Positions 25,301 through 32,267 of a stretch of 42,991 bases of DNA are shown here, piece after piece (position 1 is the first letter of the stretch; each line of letters opens with the position of its first letter). The position numbers and the translations under genes were made by a program. Below the pieces are notes generated by a model. That model was not told the DNA's origin and made no database searches. It worked only from the letters and a program-made list of their open reading frames with translations. The DNA lies in contig JAFSLP010000040.1 in NCBI GenBank assembly GCA_017448345.1, positions 1 through 42,991 on the forward strand. Direction: 5' to 3'. Source of the DNA: Paludibacteraceae bacterium (GTDB taxonomy: Bacteria; Bacteroidota; Bacteroidia; Bacteroidales; Paludibacteraceae).

Positions 25301-27148
25301 TTATTTTTTATCGTCAAACTTAAAGGTTACATCCGCATTGGCAGAAACGCCGACACGCACTCTGAGACCTGCGTCTTTACTCAGACGGCAAGCCTCTTCG
25401 TTACCGCTGATAGAAGCCTTAAACCACATTTTCTTTGCTTTTTTAAGTTCTATCAAATCAGCGTCATTCACAATCAAGACAATTTTCTGCGTCTCAACAG
25501 GTTGTATTGCATCGCCGAATTTGTCAATATGCGGAGCTTTGAAATGGAGATGAGTGGTGTCATTGCTTTGCTCTGCATTTTCTACCAGTTGCATATGCAG
25601 CGGCTTTCCTACTGAATCAATGAATAACAACTCTGCATCAATATCAAAAGGTATCGTGTTTTCTACAGCCAGAATCAGTTTCACGTTGCCGGCATTGATG
25701 GTATCCAATATCTTTGCCGATGTCTGAATGGAATCCAGTTTGTCAATGAACGTCAAGGTGTCCAGCGTAGTGCTGTAGGTCAATGCGGAATTCTCTTTGA
25801 ATTTGAACGGCACATCCAGAGCTGCGTAACCGTGTATATTCAAAGCGTCTTTCGCAATACGGTGCTGTGTATAAGGTTTGCCTGTGGCAGGATTGATGAA
25901 ATAGGTATTGTTCCTGTCCACGCTCAGGCGGAAACTATAACTGAAGATATCGGGTTTGATGTCAAACAGCTGGTCTATATGTCCCTCTCTCGGGTCGCTG
26001 GAGAAGGTGCGCTGTACATCAATGCTGTCAGTGAGGAGACTCTCGCCCATTTGAGGATGTTGCGGGTCCTTGGCAAGAATAGGCGAGAGGACATTCTTGA
26101 TAAGGAAATCGTCGTATTCTGTCGTGACGCCGTCAGTTGTCCACTCCGCTTTTGCAGTAGCTCCGTCATTATTTTTAACGCGCAGATAATCAATACGCAT
26201 CCGCAAGGGAGCTGCCACTTTATGTGTCACGTGTACCGTGATTTTCGGTTCTGCAATACGCAGTTCCAACTCTTTGAAATCTTTCCATCCTTCCCATTGC
26301 TCTTGGAGCACAACGGTGTTCTCGTCCTGCATATCGTTGCTTGCCTCAAAGAAGCCCCAGATAGCCTCATAGTCAATCATTTGCACGCGCAGGGAGTAGT
26401 CAATCCTACTGTTGTCATTAACAGGAATTGCATGATTCGGCTTGACGTTGAAGATAATGCTGAAACTGATTTTGTCCACCGTTCCTTGCGAGGGGTCGGA
26501 GTCGTCTTTGAGCAGGCTGAGGGTGAAGTTCCTCACCGGTATTTCAATACCTTCCTTGAAACCCTTTCCGGCAACGGGGATGTCAATGGTTTTGTTGCCG
26601 TCCCACGGGCGGAATTTGTCACCCAATACCAGTTTGACGCTCTCAATCTCCTCCCATTTCAGGTCAAACGCAGTCACGTTGATGTGCGACATGAAAGAGG
26701 CGTTCGTCACCCTGATACTGTCAATACGCTCATCCTTTGTCTTGTTGTTGATGCCCTCCAAGCCCAACTCCATGTCAAACTTCAGCGGGACAGCCACCGG
26801 GCTGATAGGAATAACCGGGACAGAAACTTGGTCTTTGATTCTGAAAGTCAGTTCTGCATCGTTGCGGAGGATGTAATCTCTCACATCGATTTTGTGGTAC
26901 GGTTTTGTCGGAATCTGAAATGTGTCAATGTAGTGGAAGACACCGTCTCCGTCCACATGAATCTGGCTCACCTGACCTGACCCCAAGAAATCACCGATGG
27001 TTGCGCTGATAGTACCTACCGGCGCTGCCAAGCCCAACTGGATATTGGACTTGGTGTCCACATGGTCGAGGTCAACATCCGAGTGGCAACCGGCGAGCAC
27101 AAGACCGGCTGCTAACGCAAAACATGCGTATAAATGCTTGAAACTCAT
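25301..27148 (-). CDS. Large lipoprotein of unknown function, partner of the OmpA-like protein
   Basis: 615 residues. A lipoprotein signal ends in LVLAGC (Cys21), followed by HSDVDLD, so it should be lipidated. The body is beta-strand rich with repeated DSIxVTNAS-like and DTLTFIDKLDSIQTS stretches; I recognise no catalytic motif. A consensus promoter lies about 80 bases upstream, and the OmpA-like gene follows after 13 bases, so they form one transcript. An envelope structural or assembly role is inferred from that context only. Confidence 0.75.
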   Translation of the reverse strand: MSFKHLYACFALAAGLVLAGCHSDVDLDHVDTKSNIQLGLAAPVGTISATIGDFLGSGQVSQIHVDGDGVFHYIDTFQIPTKPYHKIDVRDYILRNDAELTFRIKDQVSVPVIPISPVAVPLKFDMELGLEGINNKTKDERIDSIRVTNASFMSHINVTAFDLKWEEIESVKLVLGDKFRPWDGNKTIDIPVAGKGFKEGIEIPVRNFTLSLLKDDSDPSQGTVDKISFSIIFNVKPNHAIPVNDNSRIDYSLRVQMIDYEAIWGFFEASNDMQDENTVVLQEQWEGWKDFKELELRIAEPKITVHVTHKVAAPLRMRIDYLRVKNNDGATAKAEWTTDGVTTEYDDFLIKNVLSPILAKDPQHPQMGESLLTDSIDVQRTFSSDPREGHIDQLFDIKPDIFSYSFRLSVDRNNTYFINPATGKPYTQHRIAKDALNIHGYAALDVPFKFKENSALTYSTTLDTLTFIDKLDSIQTSAKILDTINAGNVKLILAVENTIPFDIDAELLFIDSVGKPLHMQLVENAEQSNDTTHLHFKAPHIDKFGDAIQPVETQKIVLIVNDADLIELKKAKKMWFKASISGNEEACRLSKDAGLRVRVGVSANADVTFKFDDKK

Positions 27149-27225
27149 AAATTTAATAGATTTTGTTTGTTGTTAATTTCTCATGCTTAGCGTGCAAATA
27201 AATCTGCGCGCAATTATTTTGCGTG

Positions 27226-27257
27226 CAAAGTTACAATTTTTTTTGCATATGTGCAAA
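27226..27257 (-). promoter_or_regulatory. Promoter of the lipoprotein-ompA unit
   Basis: Reverse strand: TTTG (27257-27254), 20 bases, TAACTTTG (27233-27226). Transcription start near 27219 gives a leader of about 70 bases. The box pair lies 15 bases beyond the helicase stop codon. Confidence 0.8.
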
Positions 27258-27271
27258 TTTATTGTTAAAAA

Positions 27272-28678
27272 TTATCGAAGAATATATATTTTTTCCGTTG
27301 CACGGGTCACTGCGGTGTATAGCCACCTCAGATATTCATGCCGTTCCATGGGGTCTGCCATGCGTTCTTCGTCTTTGCCGATGCCGCTGGTGTCGATATA
27401 CACATGTTTCCATTGTCCGCCTTGCGCCTTGTGGCATGTCACGCAGTAGGCGAAGCGGACCTGCAGCGCATTGTAATATGGGGATTCGTATATCTTTTTG
27501 AGCAGCTCTTTCCTGTTGCGGATCTCCGGGTAATCTTCCGCCACACGGGCGAAGAGCTCTTTCTGCAGCGCGTAGTTGGCTTCCGGGCTGTCGGTCGTCA
27601 GGGTATCCAGCCAGATGAGCGATTCTATCTCCCAGTCGTAGTCCACCGAGCGGAGAGAGGCTTTGGCAAACCGGAAACCGTACATCTCATGTGTGCTGCT
27701 GAGCCGTGTAATCTCAAACATATCTCCGTTTGCGATAAACTCAAGGTCTTTGTATTCCTGTGCCCAGAAATAGTTGTTTTTGGTCACCATCAGTCTGTCG
27801 CCGTTGGATATGTCGTCTTCTTTCCACAACACGCGTGCGCGTATTCCTTGATTATACAGGTTGGTCATCCTGTTGCTTCGCGCAATGATGAGTGTCTCTC
27901 CGGCTCCTGCTTCCCTCCGGCTCTGCTCCAGCATCTCCGGCACTTCTTCGCCGGGCACCTTGATGACATCCCTACCGTTGGGCAGGAGGCTGAAAACGGT
28001 ATTTTTCCGTTCGCCGTACAGTTCTTCCCGTATCCTTGTCGCCTCTGACAGAATCCCGCTGTCAAGTGCTTGACGCGCCACTTCCGTCAACTGATAGCAG
28101 ATGATGGACAAGTGATAGTTACTCGCCATGAAATCCGCATCCAGCGCCGGACTGTTTGTGCTTCCCACCGGCGGCAGCTGTGCGTCGTCGCCAAGCAGCA
28201 ACAGGCTGCATCCCTGTCCGTTATAGACATAGCGCACCAAATCGTCCAGCAGGCAGCCGCTGCCGAAGGTGCCGTTGTCGCGGTTGCCGGACAGCATAGA
28301 CGCCTCGTCTATGATGAAAAGGGTGTTCCTGTGCAGGTTGTCGCTCAGCGAGAAAGCTTCTTCGCCCAGCCGGTTCTGGCGGTAAATCTTCTTGTGGATG
28401 GTGTATGCCTGCGCTCCGGAATAGCGGCTCAATACTTTGGCGGCTCTGCCGGTTGGAGCAAGCAGGACACATGGCTGTTTCAGTCCGTTGAGTGCACGTA
28501 CCAGCGCACTCATCACGCTTGTTTTACCGGTTCCGGCATAGCCGCGCAAGATAAAGGCTTTGTGCTCATCCCTGCGGACCAAGAATGAGCCTAAGGCTTT
28601 GAAAAGCCCTTCTTTCTCCGCGTTCGGCTCGAACGGCAGTTCCGCTTTTATGCGTCCTATGATGAAATCTTCCAGCAT
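27272..28678 (-). CDS. RecD/Dda-like superfamily 1B DNA helicase
   Basis: 468 residues. Walker A GYAGTGKTSV near residue 45, LLAPTGRAAKVLS (motif Ia), FIIDEASML (Walker B), LLLLGDDAQLPPVGS (motif III) and C-terminal TCHKAQGGQWKHVYID with YTAVTRATEKIYIL (motifs V and VI) mark a 5'-3' helicase of the RecD2/Dda group, without the long N-terminal domain of RecD2. It should act in DNA repair or replication restart. The stop lies just beyond the next gene's promoter. No consensus promoter is visible in the 100 bases upstream. Confidence 0.88.
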   Translation of the reverse strand: MLEDFIIGRIKAELPFEPNAEKEGLFKALGSFLVRRDEHKAFILRGYAGTGKTSVMSALVRALNGLKQPCVLLAPTGRAAKVLSRYSGAQAYTIHKKIYRQNRLGEEAFSLSDNLHRNTLFIIDEASMLSGNRDNGTFGSGCLLDDLVRYVYNGQGCSLLLLGDDAQLPPVGSTNSPALDADFMASNYHLSIICYQLTEVARQALDSGILSEATRIREELYGERKNTVFSLLPNGRDVIKVPGEEVPEMLEQSRREAGAGETLIIARSNRMTNLYNQGIRARVLWKEDDISNGDRLMVTKNNYFWAQEYKDLEFIANGDMFEITRLSSTHEMYGFRFAKASLRSVDYDWEIESLIWLDTLTTDSPEANYALQKELFARVAEDYPEIRNRKELLKKIYESPYYNALQVRFAYCVTCHKAQGGQWKHVYIDTSGIGKDEERMADPMERHEYLRWLYTAVTRATEKIYILR

Positions 28679-28733
28679 TTATGACTGAAAATCTCCTGTT
28701 TTTGAGGCAAAAATGATTATTTTTGTCAAAATA

Positions 28734-28765
28734 TTTGGTCAATTCAAAAAAAAGCAGTATCTTTG
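28734..28765 (+). promoter_or_regulatory. Promoter of the SRP RNA
   Basis: TTTG (28734-28737), 20 bases, TATCTTTG (28758-28765). Predicted start is near 28772, about 15 bases before the closing helix of the RNA. Confidence 0.85.
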
Positions 28766-28786
28766 CCGTCGATTTTGAAACGTACA

Positions 28787-28883
28787 GGGTAAGTCTTACA
28801 CGACCAGCTCCCTCTGAACTCCCCCAGGCCTTGACCGGAGCAAGGGTAGGAGGTTGTAGCGGTGCGATGTAATACGCTTACCC
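28787..28883 (+). ncRNA. ffs: Signal recognition particle RNA, small bacterial type (4.5S-like)
   Basis: About 97 bases that fold end to end: GGGTAAG (28787-28793) pairs with CTTACCC (28877-28883), TTACA (28796-28800) with TGTAA (28869-28873), and CCTC/GAGG further in. Near the tip the diagnostic symmetric loop is present, CAGG on the 5' side and AGCA on the 3' side, where Ffh binds. The apical part reads CC, six bases, GG, which suggests a hexaloop instead of the usual GGAA tetraloop. The RNA guides ribosomes making membrane proteins through Ffh and FtsY. Its own terminal helix plus T7 forms the terminator. Confidence 0.88.
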
Positions 28884-28890
28884 TTTTTTT
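28877..28890 (+). terminator. Rho-independent end of the SRP RNA
   Basis: The 3' strand of the closing helix (CTTACCC) is followed at once by seven T (28884-28890), so the mature RNA stem doubles as terminator. Confidence 0.75.
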
Positions 28891-28910
28891 GTGTCTTCCG
28901 GTCAACCGGC

Positions 28911-30338
28911 TTACCGGTTGTCACATTCTCTGCCAAGGATGTCGAATACCCGCTTACCACGAATGATGTACAGTTGCCCGTTGCGGAGCACTTTGGAGTT
29001 TTCAACTTTTGAGTTTTGGTTTTCTACTTCCTCTATTTCTGTCGGCAGTGTCATCGAATAGGCTTTCCAAGCATCGGGGATGCCATATCCGTACTGTTCT
29101 TTGTACGGGTTGCCGTATCGGTCGGCGGAACGGATTATCCGTTCGCGTATCTGCATGGCGTTCTCTTCGGGCAGGGCGGACCAGATACATGCCGCCATAC
29201 CGGCTATCAGCGGCGTGGCAAAACTGGTGCCGTTGCTGGCAACGATTGTTCCGCCCGGGTTGACCAGTACGCTCTTCACGCCCACGGCGCAAACCTCGGG
29301 TTTCACTCTTCCGTCAGCGGAGGGACCATAACTGGAGAAACTGCCTATCTGCCCCAAGGTGTCCACGGCACCCACGGCGAGAATGCTGTCTGCATCTGCC
29401 GGTGAACTGAGAGTTTTCCATGCCCCGTTGCCTTCATTGCCGGCAGCCACGCACACTAACATCCCTTTGCGTGCCGCAATCGTAGCCGCAAGGCTGGAAC
29501 GGGTGCTTCTGCCGTCCAGTTCGTCTTTATGCAAGGTCCATTCTTCATTGTCGAACATGGCATACCCCAGCGAGACAGAGAAGATGTTCGCACCCAGCGA
29601 GTCGGCTTTCTCCAATGCCACCACCAGATTATCCATCTCTTTCGGACTCTCGGTGGCGTTTTCCTCTGCGCGCATAAGGTAGTAAGGCGCTTTGGTTGCA
29701 GCTCCTTTGTACTCAGCTGTAAGCGCGGAAACCGTGCTCAGGCATTCTGTGCCATGCGCACCGGTCGTGCCGTAGAAATCATCGGTGTCGTCTGTAAAAT
29801 CGAAATGCCCGAGTTCCAGCTCTTTCTGTCTGAAACAGCTCAGCGTCTGTGCGTTATAGAAGCCTCCGTCACAGACCACCATCAGGATTCCTTGCCCCTC
29901 AAAACCCGCTTCATGCAGGGGGGGAAGATTGTAGAGTGCCAGTTGCTTATCCGAATATGCCTGTTGCAGAGTTCTCGCTTCTGACAGCTGACGGCTTAAT
30001 GCTGATTTCTGACGGCTGAGCGCTGAGGGCCTAGAACTGACTGCTTCTCTCGTCATCTCTACATCCGTCACGAATGTCATCGCTCTTACTTTCTCAGCGG
30101 TTTCTTCGTCCATCTCTACCGTCGCTCCGTTGAACCAGCGGCTCACGTGATGGACGTACGCACCGGCTTTTTGCAGTTCGCCGAGGTACAGCGGACTGAC
30201 GGGATAATCTTTCTCATCGGTCGGGATATTCCATCTCTCGCGCTGCTCAACGGCTCTGGGCGACAACTGCGGCACGCTCTTCTCCGGCTTGTCCAGAAAC
30301 GAAACAAAGTAAATATGTAAGATAACAAGCAAAAGCAT
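28911..30338 (-). CDS. Secreted subtilisin-like (S8) protease with T9SS-type tail
   Basis: 475 residues. N-terminal hydrophobic segment MLLLVILHIYFVSF as signal or anchor. The catalytic set is visible: Asp in LMVVCDGGF, His in GAHGTECLS, oxyanion Asn in AAGNEGN, Ser in NGTSFATPLIAG. Residues about 99-119 between propeptide and catalytic domain are nine heptamer words; about 441-450 (QNSKVENSK) are another array, directly before VLRNGQLYIIRGKRVFDILGRE, a C-terminal tail like those of type IX secretion substrates. It lies 13 bases after rlmD, probably co-transcribed, and converges with the SRP RNA. Substrate unknown. Confidence 0.88.
   Translation of the reverse strand: MLLLVILHIYFVSFLDKPEKSVPQLSPRAVEQRERWNIPTDEKDYPVSPLYLGELQKAGAYVHHVSRWFNGATVEMDEETAEKVRAMTFVTDVEMTREAVSSRPSALSRQKSALSRQLSEARTLQQAYSDKQLALYNLPPLHEAGFEGQGILMVVCDGGFYNAQTLSCFRQKELELGHFDFTDDTDDFYGTTGAHGTECLSTVSALTAEYKGAATKAPYYLMRAEENATESPKEMDNLVVALEKADSLGANIFSVSLGYAMFDNEEWTLHKDELDGRSTRSSLAATIAARKGMLVCVAAGNEGNGAWKTLSSPADADSILAVGAVDTLGQIGSFSSYGPSADGRVKPEVCAVGVKSVLVNPGGTIVASNGTSFATPLIAGMAACIWSALPEENAMQIRERIIRSADRYGNPYKEQYGYGIPDAWKAYSMTLPTEIEEVENQNSKVENSKVLRNGQLYIIRGKRVFDILGRECDNR
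28990..29018 (-). repeat. Heptamer array before the subtilase tail
   Basis: Coding-strand words CAAAACTC, AAAAGTT, GAAAACT, CCAAAGT (8-7-7-7). It encodes NSKVENSK, after which the VLRNGQ tail begins, the same position as the array in the pectate lyase. Confidence 0.75.
29981..30043 (-). repeat. Nine-unit heptamer array inside the subtilase
   Basis: Forward-strand words CTGACAG, CTGACGG, CTTAATG, CTGATTT, CTGACGG, CTGAGCG, CTGAGGG, CCTAGAA, CTGACTG, all 7 bp. 63 bases, exactly 21 codons; the product SSRPSALSRQKSALSRQLSE has a 7-residue rhythm. It is the longest array in the window. Confidence 0.92.
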
Positions 30339-30351
30339 CTTTCAACAATAA

Positions 30352-31833
30352 CTATCTAATTACCAGCAGCACGACGTTCTCCACATGCTGGGTGTGGGGA
30401 AACATATCGACGGGCTGAATCTTCGCCACGCGGTATTTGGCGTCCAGCAGCTGCAAGTCGCGTGCCTGTGTGGCAGGGTTGCAGCTGACATAGACTATCC
30501 GTTCCGGCTCGGCATTCAGAATCACATCTACCACATCCTCGTGCATACCGGCGCGCGGAGGGTCCGTGATGATGACATTAGGGCGACCGTGTTCGGCAAT
30601 GAAATCATTGTTGAGAATATCCTTCATGTCGCCTGCGAAGAAAAGGGTGTTCCCGATATGGTTTATTTCCGAATTGACTTTTGCGTCCTCGATAGCTTCG
30701 GGCACGTACTCGATACCGATGACCTGTCTTGCCTGCCGCGCCACAAAATTGGCTATCGTGCCGGTACCGGTATAGAGGTCATAGACCAGTTCCTTGCCCG
30801 TCAATGCGGCAAAATCCCGTGCCACTTTGTATAACTCGTGCGCCTGTTCGGTGTTGGTCTGGTAGAACGATTTGGGTCCCACTTTGAACTGCAGCCCCTC
30901 CATTTCTTCGATGATATGGTCTTGCCCGAAATAGACTTTCACCTCTTGGTCGCCGATGGTGTCGTTGTATTTCAGGTTCTCCACATAGAGCAGAGACACT
31001 ATCTCCGGGAATGACTGATGCAGGTATTCAAGGAAATTGGTAATTGTCGATTTTTGATTTTTAATTTCCTCCCCGAAGGAGACGATGAGCATCACTTCGC
31101 CTTTATGGTTGTTGCGCAGAATCAGTGTGCGCAGCAGTCCTTCATGCGTGTGCTCGTTGTAGAAAGTCATCCCATGCGCCATGGCATACCCGCGTACGGA
31201 GTTCCGTATTCGGTTGTTGATTTCCGGCATCAGGTGGCACTCCTCTATATCCAGCACTTTGTCAAACGCTCCGGGAATATGAAAACCGATACCCAGAGTG
31301 TTCTCCCGCTTATCGGGAGAAGGGACCTCCGCCGAAGAGGACTTCATTTTGGCAAGTTCTTCGAACGTAAGCCATTTGCGGTCCGAACAGCTGAACTCCA
31401 ATTTGTTGCGGTATTCATAGATATGTCCGGAGCCGAGAATAGGCTGCATGACACCTTCGCTTATCTCAATCTTACCGATGCGTGTGAGGTTGTCAATCAC
31501 CTGCTGCTGTTTATATCTGAGCTGTTCCTCATACGGCAGAATCTGCCATTTACAACCGCCACAGACACCGAAATGCCTGCATCGGGCAGGACATCGCGTA
31601 GCACTCGGCTGCACGATACGAACCACCTTGGCTTCCATGAAACTGTGTTTCTTTTTCGTGACCTGCAGGTCCACAATGTCTCCGGGTACACAGTTCGGCA
31701 CAAAAACAACCATGCCGTCACCTTTTGTACCTTGTACATTGTCCCCTTGTATTTTTGCAATGGCTTTTCCCTCCGCCGCAACACCCGTTATCTCTATGCT
31801 CTCATAGAACGGTAAGTTCTTCTTTTTGGACAT
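30352..31833 (-). CDS. rlmD: 23S rRNA (uracil(1939)-C5)-methyltransferase RlmD (RumA)
   Basis: 493 residues from the ATG at 31833. The frame is open to 31890, but that ATG lies upstream of the -7 box. TRAM domain at the N-terminus; 4Fe-4S ligands in CPARCRHFGVCGGCKW; SAM loop YDLYTGTGTIANFVARQA; DPPRAGMHEDVV; catalytic Cys in YVSCNPATQARDL. The enzyme makes m5U1939. Three segments look inserted relative to the family: residues 28-37 in the TRAM domain (heptamer array), about 171-178 (class F hairpin, VPSPDKREN) and 256-267 (heptamer array, IKNQKSTITNF). All keep the frame and leave the catalytic motifs intact. Confidence 0.93.
   Translation of the reverse strand: MSKKKNLPFYESIEITGVAAEGKAIAKIQGDNVQGTKGDGMVVFVPNCVPGDIVDLQVTKKKHSFMEAKVVRIVQPSATRCPARCRHFGVCGGCKWQILPYEEQLRYKQQQVIDNLTRIGKIEISEGVMQPILGSGHIYEYRNKLEFSCSDRKWLTFEELAKMKSSSAEVPSPDKRENTLGIGFHIPGAFDKVLDIEECHLMPEINNRIRNSVRGYAMAHGMTFYNEHTHEGLLRTLILRNNHKGEVMLIVSFGEEIKNQKSTITNFLEYLHQSFPEIVSLLYVENLKYNDTIGDQEVKVYFGQDHIIEEMEGLQFKVGPKSFYQTNTEQAHELYKVARDFAALTGKELVYDLYTGTGTIANFVARQARQVIGIEYVPEAIEDAKVNSEINHIGNTLFFAGDMKDILNNDFIAEHGRPNVIITDPPRAGMHEDVVDVILNAEPERIVYVSCNPATQARDLQLLDAKYRVAKIQPVDMFPHTQHVENVVLLVIR
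31033..31067 (-). repeat. Heptamer array inside rlmD (second)
   Basis: Forward-strand words GAAATTG, GTAATTG, TCGATTT, TTGATTT, TTAATTT: five of 7 bp. The coding strand gives Lys/Asn/Gln/Thr-rich residues 256-267. Confidence 0.75.
31301..31321 (-). repeat. Class F hairpin element inside rlmD
   Basis: TTCTCCCG (31301-31308) pairs perfectly with CGGGAGAA (31314-31321) around CTTAT. It encodes PSPDKREN on the coding strand. The stem core CTCCCG/CGGGAG is identical to that at 37922-37936. Confidence 0.7.
31724..31752 (-). repeat. GTACAAA-family array inside rlmD (TRAM domain)
   Basis: Coding-strand words ATACAAG, GGGACAAT, GTACAAG, GTACAAA, layout 7-8-7-7. It encodes IQGDNVQGTK, closely similar to the peptide from the dsbD copy. 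Confidence 0.88.
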
Positions 31834-31859
31834 AATGCTTTTATTTGTCTTTCCGGGTG

Positions 31860-31891
31860 CAAAGTTACTACTTTTTCCTGAATTCCACAAA
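31860..31891 (-). promoter_or_regulatory. Promoter of rlmD-subtilase
   Basis: Reverse strand: TTTG (31891-31888), 20 bases, TAACTTTG (31867-31860). Start near 31853, about 20 bases before the ATG at 31833; this rules out the upstream ATG at 31890. Confidence 0.82.
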
Positions 31892-32141
31892 TTTATTTTA
31901 CGAAAAATACGTAAAATCGCATAATCAGGTATTCCAAAATGCTTCGTAGAATGAAAAACGGCGATAAAATGCCGCCGAACAGAACAACAGACGCAAAAAA
32001 AAAGAAAGGGGAGTTATTGAAAAAGAGTTCATTTGATTATCTGTAGGAATTGTCAGGAGCCGTCGGCAGGGTACAGCGACGGTACGGTGACGTACGTAAT
32101 GCGAACGAGATGTGTTCCCGGCGGGATGGAAGGGGGATGGG

Positions 32142-32178
32142 AAAAACAAAACGAGCGCGTGGCTTCCCAGTCACGCGC
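32142..32178 (-). terminator. Terminator downstream of the acyl-CoA synthetase
   Basis: On the reverse strand GCGCGTG (32178-32172) pairs with CACGCGC (32161-32155), followed by CTCG and a T-rich run (TTTTGTTTTT). It lies about 90 bases beyond the stop. Confidence 0.65.
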
Positions 32179-32183
32179 AGGCT

Positions 32184-32203
32184 TTGATTCCCGAAGGAAT
32201 CAA
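32184..32203 (-). repeat. 8-bp hairpin with UUCG tetraloop
   Basis: On the reverse strand TTGATTCC and GGAATCAA flank TTCG with a C-G closing pair, the very stable cUUCGg type. It sits just before the terminator-like hairpin and may protect or help shape the mRNA end. Confidence 0.6.
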
Positions 32204-32231
32204 TCTACTTACTCACTTAATTATTTACAGA

Positions 32232-32258
32232 ACGTTATGGTTACTCACGCCATAACGT
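32232..32258. repeat. 9-bp inverted repeat after the acyl-CoA synthetase stop
   Basis: ACGTTATGG (32232-32240) and CCATAACGT (32250-32258) are perfect inverted copies with a 9-base loop, beginning 9 bases past the stop. No T-run follows on the reverse strand. Confidence 0.6.
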
Positions 32259-32267
32259 GGGATGCGG

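Larger units (their letters stand above)
31834..32267. other. 434-bp intergenic region between rlmD and the acyl-CoA synthetase
   Basis: Both genes run on the reverse strand. The gap contains, from high to low coordinate, a 9-bp inverted repeat (32232-32258), a hairpin with UUCG loop on the reverse strand (32184-32203), a terminator-like hairpin with T-tract (32142-32178), about 240 bases in which I see nothing coherent apart from GC-rich and A-rich patches, and the rlmD promoter (31860-31891). No open frame here resembles a gene. Confidence 0.65.

Noticed and set aside
25832-26980. 382-residue open frame on the forward strand
   Set aside because: Antisense to the lipoprotein gene, which has a promoter, a lipobox and full-length coding sense.
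28903-28920. Terminator of the subtilase gene
   Set aside because: CAACCGG and CCGGTTG do form a 7-bp stem over the stop codon, but on the reverse strand it is followed by an A-rich, not T-rich, run, and the T-run on the other strand belongs to the SRP RNA.
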